This document shows positions 30,009-38,013 of a stretch of DNA of 64,000 nt, piece by piece (the first letter of the stretch is position 1; every line of letters starts with the position of its first letter). The notes beneath the pieces are model-generated. The model was not told the origin of the DNA. It did no database searches and saw only the letters and a list, made by a program, of their open reading frames with translations. A program made the translations under genes and the position numbers. The stretch comes from Lactobacillus johnsonii (GTDB lineage Bacteria > Bacillota > Bacilli > Lactobacillales > Lactobacillaceae). The stretch lies in contig NZ_CP059055.1 in assembly GCF_014058685.1 (NCBI RefSeq), forward strand, positions 62,001 to 126,000, written 5' to 3'.

Positions 30009-31367
30009 TTATTTATCTAAAATAATATTTGGCTTGTTCACAACAATATTTTTTTGAATTTGTTTAATTTTAATAGCTGCAAAAATTAATAATATAAAAC
30101 CAATTGCAACAAAGAAGATGGTGGACCACCAAGCAGTTGTAAAGCTAGTAGCACCTTTGATAACGCCAAATAGGGGAGCTCCAATAGCAAAACCAATTGC
30201 ATAGGCTAAGCTAATATAACCTAAGTTAACTCCTTGTGCTTTGGCACCAAATAAACTCTTGGCCATGAAGGCAGGTCCGGACATATAACTAAAGACAGAT
30301 AAGCCGCTCGTAACAGCCCAGCCCATACCAGCATATAAGTTGATGCGGGCGCCATAGGGATGGGTACTAATGAGGATCATCATTAAAATGGCGATAATTA
30401 ACATGATACCGGCATAAGCCATTGATTTAGCCGTACCGAATTTATCAAATAGATAACCGCCAGAAATGTTACCAATAATACCAGCAATCCCGAAGACTGA
30501 GCCAATCATGCCGACTTCGGTTAAAGATAATTTAGTATCTAAAAAAGCTGCATAATCTTCATTTAAAGAAGCTAGTCCTAAACCAATAATTAAAAAGCCG
30601 ATACTAAAGATCCAGAACCACTTCATGTGAAGAACTTGCTTGCCGCTCCAACCCTGAAATTCATGAGCATGCTTTTGAGCAGCTTCATGCCGATTCTTTT
30701 TAATTTCTTCGGCAGAAGCTACGTCTTCATCCTTCTTTGGCACTCTAATAAAAGCGGCAATTATTAGACCAACGACTAAAAGAGCAACGGCAAAAATATA
30801 GAATGGAGCCATGGAAGTTAAATGACCAGTCTTAGTATTACCAGTCATAAAGTGCTTCAAAATTGCCTGGGTAATAGGCTGTAAGAAAATATCCCCAATT
30901 GATCCCCCACAAAAGGCTAATCCAAGAGCAACACCGCGGCCCTTAAATGGAAACCAGTGATTGATAATCCAAGGAACACCTTGACCAGAATAAAAGGTTG
31001 AACCAACCATACAAATAATTCCGGCTAAATAGAAACCAGGTAGTTTCGTACTAATTCCAAAAATTACATATGCTCCGGCTGAAAGGCAAATACCAATCAA
31101 ATACAAAATTTTAAAATTAACTTTCTGTAAAGCTTTACCAACCATTGGTGAAACTAGAGACCCTACGACAGCCCCAAAAGTAAAAATTAAGGTATAAGAA
31201 GCCAATGTAAAGTGAAAAGTATTAACCAGAGGGTGAACAAATAAAGGTTGGATTAATTGAGCAATTCCGTAAGGGATAGCTTGAGTTAACATACAGAGAA
31301 ATACCATAAAGTATTTATAGCCTTTACTGACCACCTTGTGCCCATCGCTTGGTAGATCGTTTGACAT
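30009..31367 (-). CDS. MFS transporter, first of a tandem pair (bile salt carrier type, cbsT1-like)
   Basis: 452 residues, 12 membrane segments, and a central loop rich in His/Glu/Lys (KNRHEAAQKHAHEFQGW). It is the first gene of the bile salt operon and aligns along its whole length with the following carrier, so the pair arose by tandem duplication. Differences gather in the central loop and C-terminus. Keeping both copies suggests they differ in direction or substrate, for example conjugated versus free bile acids; that is inference. The upstream 300 nt hold no gene. Confidence 0.88.
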   Translation of the reverse strand: MSNDLPSDGHKVVSKGYKYFMVFLCMLTQAIPYGIAQLIQPLFVHPLVNTFHFTLASYTLIFTFGAVVGSLVSPMVGKALQKVNFKILYLIGICLSAGAYVIFGISTKLPGFYLAGIICMVGSTFYSGQGVPWIINHWFPFKGRGVALGLAFCGGSIGDIFLQPITQAILKHFMTGNTKTGHLTSMAPFYIFAVALLVVGLIIAAFIRVPKKDEDVASAEEIKKNRHEAAQKHAHEFQGWSGKQVLHMKWFWIFSIGFLIIGLGLASLNEDYAAFLDTKLSLTEVGMIGSVFGIAGIIGNISGGYLFDKFGTAKSMAYAGIMLIIAILMMILISTHPYGARINLYAGMGWAVTSGLSVFSYMSGPAFMAKSLFGAKAQGVNLGYISLAYAIGFAIGAPLFGVIKGATSFTTAWWSTIFFVAIGFILLIFAAIKIKQIQKNIVVNKPNIILDK

Positions 31368-31668
31368 CGTATCTCTCTTCTTTCTGATAAAATACTATTA
31401 GCTTTATAAGTTATATATTATTAAACACGTGAGCTTTGACTATAGCCACTTATATTGTCGTCTACTTAAGTAAGTAAATCAAAAATAATGACTTATTATG
31501 TTATTTAATGTATGTAATAAAAACCTGTCTAACTTTCCTAGAATAAAATGAATTACAAAAGGAAAAAGATTGATTATCTTTGCTATTAAGCATCGATATA
31601 TCAATCTTTTTTAGTTCGAACAGATAGACTTAGCGGTAGGTAGAAATTTTTACATTAGGAAAGAATTA
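31368..31668. other. Intergenic region between the bile salt operon and the GT8/acyltransferase operon
   Basis: 301 nt without a gene. It contains the leader of the bile salt operon at its left, AT-rich with no clear promoter boxes that I would defend, and a terminator at 31563-31612 for the operon on the right. Confidence 0.5.
31563..31612 (-). terminator. Terminator of the GT8/acyltransferase operon
   Basis: AAAGATTGAT...ATCAATCTTT stem with a long loop, with A/T runs on both sides; it could act in both directions. Confidence 0.65.
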
Positions 31669-32529
31669 TTAATCTTTTACATAACCCGCAATGTCATCGT
31701 AGTCAAAATCATAGTTTAATTTCTTACCGTAGGCTTTTTCATAAGCCCTTTTCTTTTGCATATAATCAATGTCCCGCATTCTTTTAGCGTTTTGATCAAC
31801 TGTAAGGCGATCAACTGGGTAGATTGTCGGTAAGACGTGAAGAATATAGCGTGTCTTGTGGAATTCTCTACTATTTTTTTCCATTTCTGGAAGATCTTGA
31901 ATTTCTACAAAGCAGGAGATAATCGGTACCTTAGCCTTAGCTGCGTAGTAATAAGCACCTTTTTGAAGGGGGCGAGGTTTACGGTAGTCATACCACATTT
32001 CTTGTTCAGGGTAGATTAAGACCCATCCCTTTTTATCAAAGACTTTCTGCAAGTGCTTTGGAAATTCTCGCCCCAAGTATTGGTAGCTTTGAACAATTGG
32101 AATAGCATTAATGTTATTCATTAAAAAGCCGAAGAAACCTGGCAATTTTAGGTTGGAGTCTTCAATTACAACATAGAGCTTTTTATGGCAGCGATTAGCT
32201 AATTTTTTAATTGGCAGGCTATCAGTTTGCTTAAAGTGATTAGTCGTTACAATTGCACCATGTTGCGGTCCTTTAGCTCTTTGTTTGTCTTTGATTTGGG
32301 TATGAGCCATTAAGACTAAAGTATCAAGATTGATAATAGTTTGGGCGATAATATTTTTAAATTTATGGCTCAGCTTTTTTTGTTGTTTCCAATAATCGTT
32401 AACTAGTTTGATTCTTTCATCTTTAGTAAGAATCGGATCGCCCAATTCAACTTTAGCGTGCATTTTACCTTTTTTAACGGCTGCTTTGATATTTTCGATA
32501 ACTTGTGCACGATTTTCGCCGATAATCAT
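31669..32529 (-). CDS. PlsC-type acyltransferase (1-acylglycerol-3-phosphate acyltransferase family)
   Basis: 286 residues. The acyltransferase motif NHFKQTDS (NHxxxxD form) lies near 103 and the acceptor motif YPEQEMW near 174. A hydrophobic stretch follows the first motif. The family moves acyl chains from acyl-CoA, ACP or phosphate to glycerolipid or sugar acceptors at the membrane. It overlaps the preceding glycosyltransferase gene by 4 nt (ATGA) and is the last of five genes. A second PlsC-type gene opens the operon. With three GT8 enzymes between them, the natural reading is acylation of a glycosylated acceptor rather than housekeeping phosphatidate synthesis. Confidence 0.82.
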   Translation of the reverse strand: MIIGENRAQVIENIKAAVKKGKMHAKVELGDPILTKDERIKLVNDYWKQQKKLSHKFKNIIAQTIINLDTLVLMAHTQIKDKQRAKGPQHGAIVTTNHFKQTDSLPIKKLANRCHKKLYVVIEDSNLKLPGFFGFLMNNINAIPIVQSYQYLGREFPKHLQKVFDKKGWVLIYPEQEMWYDYRKPRPLQKGAYYYAAKAKVPIISCFVEIQDLPEMEKNSREFHKTRYILHVLPTIYPVDRLTVDQNAKRMRDIDYMQKKRAYEKAYGKKLNYDFDYDDIAGYVKD

Positions 32530-33476
32530 AGTTTAATCCTTTCGCCTTTCGCTTTTACGTGAGCCCAATTATTGGGATCAACGACGGTGCTATCTTCTTT
32601 TTCAAGCATATGATCTAACTTAGCTCGATCTTCGGTACGTTCTTCATCAGTATAATTATCTAATTCAGCATGTAATTCTTCATAGAAGGGTGTTTCTTTA
32701 GCGTACTTCCAGAAGTAATCTTGATATTGAACATTATCAAAGTGCCATGGCTTAAAGAATAAGTTATAGTGAATTAAACCTGGATTAGGAAGGGGTTCTG
32801 TATTTTCATTAGGCATTGCATCCCAGCGAGGATCAAGATGCAAGATTCGGCCATCGCCAATTTCATTCAAATAGTCTTGATCTGGAGCAATACAGTCAAA
32901 ATGATACTTCTCAAGCAAGTCCATAAAATGAGGAATAAAGCCTTCATCTCTAAAGGCCTTAGAATTTAAGACGAGCATTCCAGAGTTAATATACTTTTTA
33001 GGATCAAGGTCTAGGACATCTTTGATATATTTCACCATTTTATCTACATATTGAATAGAAGAATCAGTACATGCGCCAAATAAATTATTGCCTAATTCTG
33101 TATTGTATAGCTTAGCAATGTCATCAGTGACTACTGTATCGCTGTCGATGTAGATTGCCTTATCGTATTGCGGGAAAAGATCAGGAATGAAGAGGCGGTA
33201 AAAGATAGACATGGTGAAAAAGTCAGCTCGAAGATAATTTTCTTTTCTATCTTGGATCGGCTTTACTAATTTCTCATCAATGTGGAAGAATTCAACGTGT
33301 ACATGGTCATTACCCAAAGCTGCCAATTGATCTTGGTGTTCTTTAGATAGATCTTGGTTTAGAAAGATAACTGTGTAGTCATTTTCTGGATTAGAATTCT
33401 TAACTAATGAATTTAAAGATACTGCAGCGTATTTAGTAAAGTCATCGCTAATACTATAAAAAACTGGAATAGTCAT
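32526..33476 (-). CDS. GT8-family glycosyltransferase
   Basis: 316 residues. The GT-A fold donor motif is DSD in KAIYIDSDTVV near 100. The second GT8 hallmark is HYNLFFKPW, the metal-binding His-x-x-x-x-x-Lys-Pro-Trp. The family transfers galactose or glucose from UDP-sugars with retention. The start MTIPVFY matches its neighbour, with which it is a tandem paralogue (same motifs at the same spacing). There is no signal or membrane segment, so it is a cytosolic or membrane-associated enzyme. It overlaps the downstream acyltransferase by 4 nt. Confidence 0.88.
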   Translation of the reverse strand: MTIPVFYSISDDFTKYAAVSLNSLVKNSNPENDYTVIFLNQDLSKEHQDQLAALGNDHVHVEFFHIDEKLVKPIQDRKENYLRADFFTMSIFYRLFIPDLFPQYDKAIYIDSDTVVTDDIAKLYNTELGNNLFGACTDSSIQYVDKMVKYIKDVLDLDPKKYINSGMLVLNSKAFRDEGFIPHFMDLLEKYHFDCIAPDQDYLNEIGDGRILHLDPRWDAMPNENTEPLPNPGLIHYNLFFKPWHFDNVQYQDYFWKYAKETPFYEELHAELDNYTDEERTEDRAKLDHMLEKEDSTVVDPNNWAHVKAKGERIKL

Positions 33477-33488
33477 TTTAGTGCCTCT

Positions 33489-34439
33489 TTATATTTTTAC
33501 GGACGTAGTCTTTTTAACTTTTGCCCAAGTTACATCTTCATTTTTAATTTCATCGACTTTTTTAATCATCCAATCAAGATCAGCGCGGGCTTTTTTACGA
33601 TCTTCATCAGTAAAGCTGTCCAATTGTTCTTTTAGCTCATCATAGTATGGGGATTTTTTAGCAACATCCCAGAAATATTGACCATATTGAACATCTGCAA
33701 AGTGCCATGGCTTAAAGAAAAGGTTGTAGTGAACGATTTTTGGATCTTTGATTTCATCCATATGTTCATTAGGCATTGCATCCCACTCAAGCGGTAAGTG
33801 ATAGATCTTATCTTCACAAATTTCATTCATATAAGCTTGGTCAGGATCAATATTGTCAAAATGATATTTTTCAATTAATGAATAGAATTTATCAACGAAT
33901 TTTTTATCTCTAAATTCTTTCATATTGAATAAAATCACACCATTATTGGTGTATTTTTCTGGTGGGAAGATGCCTTGGCATTCCTTAATATAAACTTGTA
34001 GCGGTTTAATAAATCTAATTGACATATCAGGGACACTCGCAAACATGTTATCGCCAATTTCAGTATTGTAGAGTTCAGCAATATCAGTGCAGATAATTGT
34101 GTCGGCATCTAAGTAAACGGCCTTATCATATTGCGGGAAAAGATTAGGGATAAAGAGACGGTAGAAAATAGACATGGTAAAGAATTGTGCTCGTAAATAA
34201 TTTTCTTCACTATTGTGAATTGGAGCTACCATTTCATCATCGATATGGAAAATATTAACATGAACATTTTCAGTTGAAAGATCTTCGAGACTCTTTTTAT
34301 GTTCATCACTAATACTTTGGACTAAAAGAGTGATTGTATAGTCCTTCTTTGGATCAACATGATCAATTAAAGACTGAATCGAAACAGCTGCGTAAGGTGT
34401 GTAATTATCACTAATTGTGTAAAAAACTGGAATAGTCAT
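33489..34439 (-). CDS. GT8-family glycosyltransferase
   Basis: 316 residues, the same length as the next gene and alike from MTIPVFYTISD to the C-terminus. The donor motif is DAD in KAVYLDADTI and the metal-binding motif is HYNLFFKPW. The start at 34439 (ATG) is used because GGAG lies 7 nt before it; a TTG two codons upstream would crowd the ribosome site. It lies 12 nt from the next gene. A hexose transferase to a lipid or surface glycan acceptor is likely; the sugar and linkage cannot be read. Confidence 0.88.
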   Translation of the reverse strand: MTIPVFYTISDNYTPYAAVSIQSLIDHVDPKKDYTITLLVQSISDEHKKSLEDLSTENVHVNIFHIDDEMVAPIHNSEENYLRAQFFTMSIFYRLFIPNLFPQYDKAVYLDADTIICTDIAELYNTEIGDNMFASVPDMSIRFIKPLQVYIKECQGIFPPEKYTNNGVILFNMKEFRDKKFVDKFYSLIEKYHFDNIDPDQAYMNEICEDKIYHLPLEWDAMPNEHMDEIKDPKIVHYNLFFKPWHFADVQYGQYFWDVAKKSPYYDELKEQLDSFTDEDRKKARADLDWMIKKVDEIKNEDVTWAKVKKTTSVKI

Positions 34440-34464
34440 TCTCAAACTCCATCTATATAATAAT

Positions 34465-35289
34465 TTAGCGCTGCTTTAAAAGCGGCTTAAGTTCTGTGTA
34501 CTGCTTAAGTAAATCATCATATTCATGTAATTTCAAGACGCTATGAACACGTTCTACATCCCAAGGTTTAACTGTTAAAGTGTGGAAGTAGGGTTTAAAG
34601 CGAAAGCTAGTAGTAAAATGTTGGATTTTTGTATCAGAATGGAGCCGGTACTGTTCGTTGTAGCAGCGAGGAGCAATTCTTTTTTCGGTCGCAAGTTTAT
34701 TTAAGGCAGATTGGTCGGGAAGGAGCATTTTTTTATCGCTCATTTTTTCTCGAACTTTTGCAAATAATCTTGTCTTTTTAATTTCATTCATATTTAAAAG
34801 CAAAACTCCGGAGTTAAGGTAGTCAAAAGTTTTGTGGCTGTGAAGATTATGGAAGAAAAAGCGACCCCAGAAATCTAAAACACCAACTAATTCCACATTA
34901 GTTAAGTCTTGGTTATAAAAATCACTAATATCCTTACGTACAATAATATCGTCATCTAAGTACAAGATGCGATCAGGGATTTGTGGAATTTGGTCCGCAA
35001 ATAATCTGAGCATGGCATAAGGTGTGAAGCGAGTTTCCATGTTAGCGCGAGGAGGTTCTTTTTTGAACAACTCAGTACAGTCAATTAATTCAGCAGTGTT
35101 GTTTGGATCTTTTTCTTTAATGATTTTTTTGATTAAGTTAAAAGCTTGCTCATCAAAAGCTTCATATCCTTCTGCCTGCATAGTTAAGATATAGAGGTGC
35201 AGGGGAGCGGAGGTATTTTTTAATAAAGATAGAGTTGCAATTAAAATACCATCTTCGGCGTGAGAGTCGCCGCAAAACATAATATTCAT
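34465..35289 (-). CDS. GT8-family glycosyltransferase, divergent
   Basis: 274 residues. The donor motif is DDD in RILYLDDDIIV, and the C-terminal HTLTVKPW contains the Lys-Pro-Trp hallmark. It is shorter and less like the other two GT8 genes, with MNIMFCGDSHAEDG at the start. The ATG at 35289 lies one base after the stop of the upstream acyltransferase, and its GGAG is inside that gene, so the two are translationally coupled. It probably adds a different sugar from the tandem pair. Confidence 0.83.
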   Translation of the reverse strand: MNIMFCGDSHAEDGILIATLSLLKNTSAPLHLYILTMQAEGYEAFDEQAFNLIKKIIKEKDPNNTAELIDCTELFKKEPPRANMETRFTPYAMLRLFADQIPQIPDRILYLDDDIIVRKDISDFYNQDLTNVELVGVLDFWGRFFFHNLHSHKTFDYLNSGVLLLNMNEIKKTRLFAKVREKMSDKKMLLPDQSALNKLATEKRIAPRCYNEQYRLHSDTKIQHFTTSFRFKPYFHTLTVKPWDVERVHSVLKLHEYDDLLKQYTELKPLLKQR

Positions 35290-35290
35290 T

Positions 35291-36067
35291 TTAGTCTCCA
35301 ATTTCTCGTTTTTGATAGTGATAATATTGATAGTCGCTATTCTTAGATCGCTTTTTTAATTGCTCGAATACTTGATCATGGAGCTTTTTTTGTTGCTCTT
35401 TTTTGGTCAAGGTAGAGTCCGGGAAGAAGGGACCATCAATATAAACAGTAATTTTGGGATGCTTGCCAAATTTGCGTTTTTGATAAGTTGTCGTCATTAC
35501 AAAACTTGCCTTATTTGCCTGAACTGGAAAATTAAAGCTAGTTTCTGGAAAGGACCGAATGCTGGTATAGTAAGGCCAGACATGAGCTTCTGGATAGATT
35601 ACAATATGAGCATTTTCTTTAGTTAAGGTTTTAACAGCTTTAAGTAATTTAATAGCTTGTTTAATATTTTTGCCGACTGGTAGACCTCCATAGGGCAGGA
35701 GCGTTTTCCCAATAACTGGAATTCCCCAATTTGCTTGATTAGCAATGGCATAGTAATTTTTCCAGCCAAATAAGGTTAGGGGCATGAAGACGTCATTAAC
35801 CATTTGGGTATGATTTCCGTAAATAAAATATCCTTCATTTTTATATTTAGATAACTTATCCTTACCTATTACTTTGACATGCATTATGCCATAAGTAAAA
35901 AGATAAGCAAAACCAGCAGCTAAAAAACGCATCAGATAATTAAGTGGAGTGTGTTTAATGATTTGGTAATTGTCTGGCAAGGTAAAGTCTTGTCTTTTAC
36001 TTTCAACAACGTCATCGGTTGTGGAATTGTAGTAGATAGTATGATGTTTAGATGGTTTAGTATTCAT
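35291..36067 (-). CDS. PlsC-type acyltransferase
   Basis: 258 residues. A membrane-associated hydrophobic stretch lies near 45-65 and the motif GNHTQMVND (NHxxxxD form) near 94. YPEAHVWPYY is the acceptor-site motif. It heads the five-gene operon. No Shine-Dalgarno sequence is visible before the ATG, and a TATAAT (minus strand) lies only 7 nt upstream. The mRNA may therefore be leaderless, or the message may read through from the tRNA unit. The same operon ends in a second acyltransferase, so two acyl transfers may occur on one product. Confidence 0.82.
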   Translation of the reverse strand: MNTKPSKHHTIYYNSTTDDVVESKRQDFTLPDNYQIIKHTPLNYLMRFLAAGFAYLFTYGIMHVKVIGKDKLSKYKNEGYFIYGNHTQMVNDVFMPLTLFGWKNYYAIANQANWGIPVIGKTLLPYGGLPVGKNIKQAIKLLKAVKTLTKENAHIVIYPEAHVWPYYTSIRSFPETSFNFPVQANKASFVMTTTYQKRKFGKHPKITVYIDGPFFPDSTLTKKEQQKKLHDQVFEQLKKRSKNSDYQYYHYQKREIGD

Positions 36068-36096
36068 GATATTAATTATAGAAAAAATTTAGAAAC

Positions 36097-36128
36097 AAAA
36101 AAAGACATCGCAATTGCGATGTCTTTTA
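36097..36128. terminator. Terminator of the downstream tRNA-Lys unit
   Basis: AAAGACATCGCAATTGCGATGTCTTT, a perfect hairpin with A/T runs on both sides, 7 nt after the tRNA 3' end. Confidence 0.9.
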
Positions 36129-36134
36129 AAAATA

Positions 36135-36207
36135 TGGGTGGTCAGGGGATCGAACCCTGGACCCACGGATTAAGAGTCCGTTGCTCTGCCAGCTGAGCTA
36201 ACCACCC
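36135..36207 (-). tRNA. tRNA-Lys (anticodon CUU), copy 1
   Basis: 73 nt. The acceptor stem is GGGTGGT/ACCACCC, the D arm GCTC/GAGC, and the anticodon stem ACGGA/TCCGT around CTCTTAA. The T arm is CAGGG/CCCTG with TTCGATC. CCA is not encoded. It has its own promoter (TTGCAT-16-CATAAT, 36256 down to 36229) and terminator. The 73 nt are identical to those at 37815. Confidence 0.96.
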
Positions 36208-36228
36208 ATTGGATAACCAACAGATACT

Positions 36229-36256
36229 ATTATGCCAAAAAAAAATAAAAATGCAA
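36229..36256 (-). promoter_or_regulatory. Promoter of tRNA-Lys copy 1
   Basis: Minus strand TTGCAT, 16 nt, CATAAT, 22 nt before the tRNA. The boxes match those of copy 2. Confidence 0.65.
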
Positions 36257-36283
36257 GAACTTTTTTTGAGAAAATTGATATAA

Positions 36284-36291
36284 ATTAAATT
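36284..36291. repeat. Left target-site duplication of the ISL3-type element
   Basis: ATTAAATT directly abuts the left end of the element and recurs directly after its right end at 37753-37760. Confidence 0.85.
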
Positions 36292-37752
36292 GGCTGTATA
36301 ATTTTTCCTCTTGATGAATATCTATGATATTCTATCGACAGGATTTTTTTACGTAAAAAAAGAGGCCATAGTCCTCTCTTACTTAAAATCCTTCTTCGAC
36401 CAATTCAATTAAGTGTATGGAGATTTAAACTATGTCCTCTTTAAATGATTATATTAAATTTACTCTTGATATTGAAGATAAAAACATTATTTTTTCTGAT
36501 TATTCAAATGAAAATATTAACGGTAAGATTTACAAAATATATTTAGCTGAGCTGATCCAGCCTACTTGTCCTTATTGTCGTTCTACTAATCTTAAGCATA
36601 ACGGTCATTACGTCTCTAACGTTCGTTTCATTACTGCTGATGCTAGTAAGCCCGTTACTATCAGATTAAGAAAACAACGTGTTCTCTGCAATTACTGTTT
36701 AAAAAGATCTATGGCTCAATCTAATCTGGTTAATAAAGGCTGCTATATCTCTAACACTTCTAAGCGAAAAATACTTTCTGCTCTTACTGAAGATCGTTCA
36801 ATGACCAGCATTGCTAGAGAACATAATGTATCTGTCAACACGGTTCAAAGAGTATTAGAAGTCTGCTCTTCTAAGTTCTATGATGCCTTTGATCATCTCC
36901 CTGAACACTTAGCTTTTGATGAATTTAAGGGCGTAGGCAAAAAGCTTCACTTTATTTGTCTAGATGGTGATACTCACAAAGTTGTTCAAATTCTTAGAAC
37001 TCGTTTCAAACCTGATATTCTACGCTATTTTTACAAGTTCACTCCTAAAGCTCGTGCAATGGTTAAAACAGTAACTATGGATCTTAATTGTTATTATCCT
37101 TTAGTTGCTAGAGAATTATTTCCAAATGCTCAGATAGTTATTGACCGTTTTCATATGGTTCAAATGCTTACTAGATCGTTTAATATTTTCAGAGTTCAAA
37201 TCATGAAGCAATTTAATAAAAGAAGCCGTGAATATAAGCTTTTAAAGTCCCCTTGGAAGCTTTATCTCATGAAATATGACAAACTTAATAAGACTACTCC
37301 TTATTACGACTGGCATTTTAAGGACTGTCTAACACAGGAACATGTTGTCTTAGATGGTTTAGATTGTGACCAAACCTTAGAAAATACTTATTGGGTTATG
37401 CAGGACTTTATGACTGCTATTCAGGATAACGATGAAAAGAAAGTTATCCATCTACTTCATTCAAAACAAAATGTTGGTAAACAAATGCATCAAACTCTAT
37501 TAACTTTTAAACGTAATTATTCTGGTGTCCTAAACGGTATTACCTCAACTTATTCTAATGGTTGTCTTGAAGGAGTTAACCGTAAGATTAAACAAATTGA
37601 ACGTACTGCTTATGGCTATAGAAATTTCAAACATTTATTAATTAGAATTAGACTCGAAGAAAATATTATAAAAGAAAAGGAATCAAACAGCTATTTCTTA
37701 GCTGCTTAATTCCTTCTTAAAATTATCCATCAACAGGATTTGCAAAAGAGCC
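36292..37752 (+). mobile_element. ISL3-family insertion sequence, complete, 1461 bp
   Basis: The ends are imperfect inverted repeats of about 29 nt (36292-36320 and 37724-37752). Both begin GGCT outward and share TCCT and TTGATG; about 19 of 29 positions match. An 8-bp target duplication (ATTAAATT) flanks them exactly, as is usual for this family. One intact transposase gene is inside. Near the left end (36333-36366) a second motif resembles the right terminal repeat in direct orientation (ACAGGATTT...AGAGGCC). A short hairpin follows it (GAGG...CCTC). The element sits between two tRNA-Lys units and interrupts no gene. Confidence 0.9.
36432..37709 (+). CDS. ISL3-family transposase
   Basis: 425 residues, full length. 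The N-terminal zinc-binding region has CPYCRSTNL and VLCNYCLKRS. A helix-turn-helix follows near 130 (MTSIAREHNVSVNTVQRV). The DDE catalytic domain shows LAFDEFKG, IVIDRFHMVQ and the C-terminal GCLEGVNRKIKQIERTAYGY around its Glu. It cuts and pastes the element that contains it. No frameshift or stop interrupts it, so the copy may still be active. Codon use is close to the host's, so the element is at home in this group. Confidence 0.95.
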   Translation: MSSLNDYIKFTLDIEDKNIIFSDYSNENINGKIYKIYLAELIQPTCPYCRSTNLKHNGHYVSNVRFITADASKPVTIRLRKQRVLCNYCLKRSMAQSNLVNKGCYISNTSKRKILSALTEDRSMTSIAREHNVSVNTVQRVLEVCSSKFYDAFDHLPEHLAFDEFKGVGKKLHFICLDGDTHKVVQILRTRFKPDILRYFYKFTPKARAMVKTVTMDLNCYYPLVARELFPNAQIVIDRFHMVQMLTRSFNIFRVQIMKQFNKRSREYKLLKSPWKLYLMKYDKLNKTTPYYDWHFKDCLTQEHVVLDGLDCDQTLENTYWVMQDFMTAIQDNDEKKVIHLLHSKQNVGKQMHQTLLTFKRNYSGVLNGITSTYSNGCLEGVNRKIKQIERTAYGYRNFKHLLIRIRLEENIIKEKESNSYFLAA

Positions 37753-37760
37753 ATTAAATT
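37753..37760. repeat. Right target-site duplication of the ISL3-type element
   Basis: ATTAAATT, identical to 36284-36291, right after the terminal GCC of the element. Confidence 0.85.
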
Positions 37761-37776
37761 GAAGAAAATTAGAAAC

Positions 37777-37807
37777 AAAAAAAGACATCGCAAATGCGAT
37801 GCCTTTC
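37777..37807 (-). terminator. Terminator of the upstream tRNA-Lys unit
   Basis: Diverged copy of the hairpin at 36097: AAAG-ACATCGCA...TGCGATGCCTTT, with two changes from the other copy. Confidence 0.8.
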
Positions 37808-37814
37808 AAAAATA

Positions 37815-37887
37815 TGGGTGGTCAGGGGATCGAACCCTGGACCCACGGATTAAGAGTCCGTTGCTCTGCCAGCTGAGCTAACCACCC
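37815..37887 (-). tRNA. tRNA-Lys (anticodon CUU), copy 2
   Basis: Identical over 73 nt to the tRNA at 36135, and the bases just outside the gene are also similar. The promoter lies at 37937 down to 37909 (TTGCAC-17-CATAAT). Flanks have drifted while the tRNA is unchanged, so the duplication is older than the IS insertion and both copies are under selection. Confidence 0.96.
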
Positions 37888-37908
37888 ATTGGATAACCAA
37901 CAAATAGT

Positions 37909-37937
37909 ATTATGCCAGTAAAGTAAAGAAAGTGCAA
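37909..37937 (-). promoter_or_regulatory. Promoter of tRNA-Lys copy 2
   Basis: Minus strand TTGCAC, 17 nt, CATAAT, 22 nt before the tRNA. Confidence 0.7.
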
Positions 37938-37954
37938 GCTTTTTTTTGCATAAG

Positions 37955-37983
37955 TTTAAAAAAAGTGGGGAAAACAGTATAAT
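37955..37983 (+). promoter_or_regulatory. Promoter of the walR operon
   Basis: TTTAAA, 17 nt, perfect TATAAT, about 30 nt before the walR start; GAGGAGG is the ribosome site. Confidence 0.6.
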
Positions 37984-38013
37984 ATAGTTATTAATACTGA
38001 GGAGGCATCATTT

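Noticed and set aside
31669-36067. Glycosylation locus for a serine-rich repeat adhesin (accessory Sec type)
   Set aside because: No secA2/secY2, gtfA/gtfB or serine-rich protein is present; two acyltransferases point to a lipid or acylated glycan.
36333-36366. Alternative left end of the ISL3-type element at the GGCC near 36364
   Set aside because: The end at 36292 gives an inverted repeat matching the right end and an exact 8-bp target duplication; the inner motif lies in direct orientation and has no flanking duplication.
37815-37887. Integration site (attL/attR) of a genomic island using tRNA-Lys
   Set aside because: The whole tRNA with promoter and terminator is duplicated, no integrase is present, and the interval holds only the IS and spacer.
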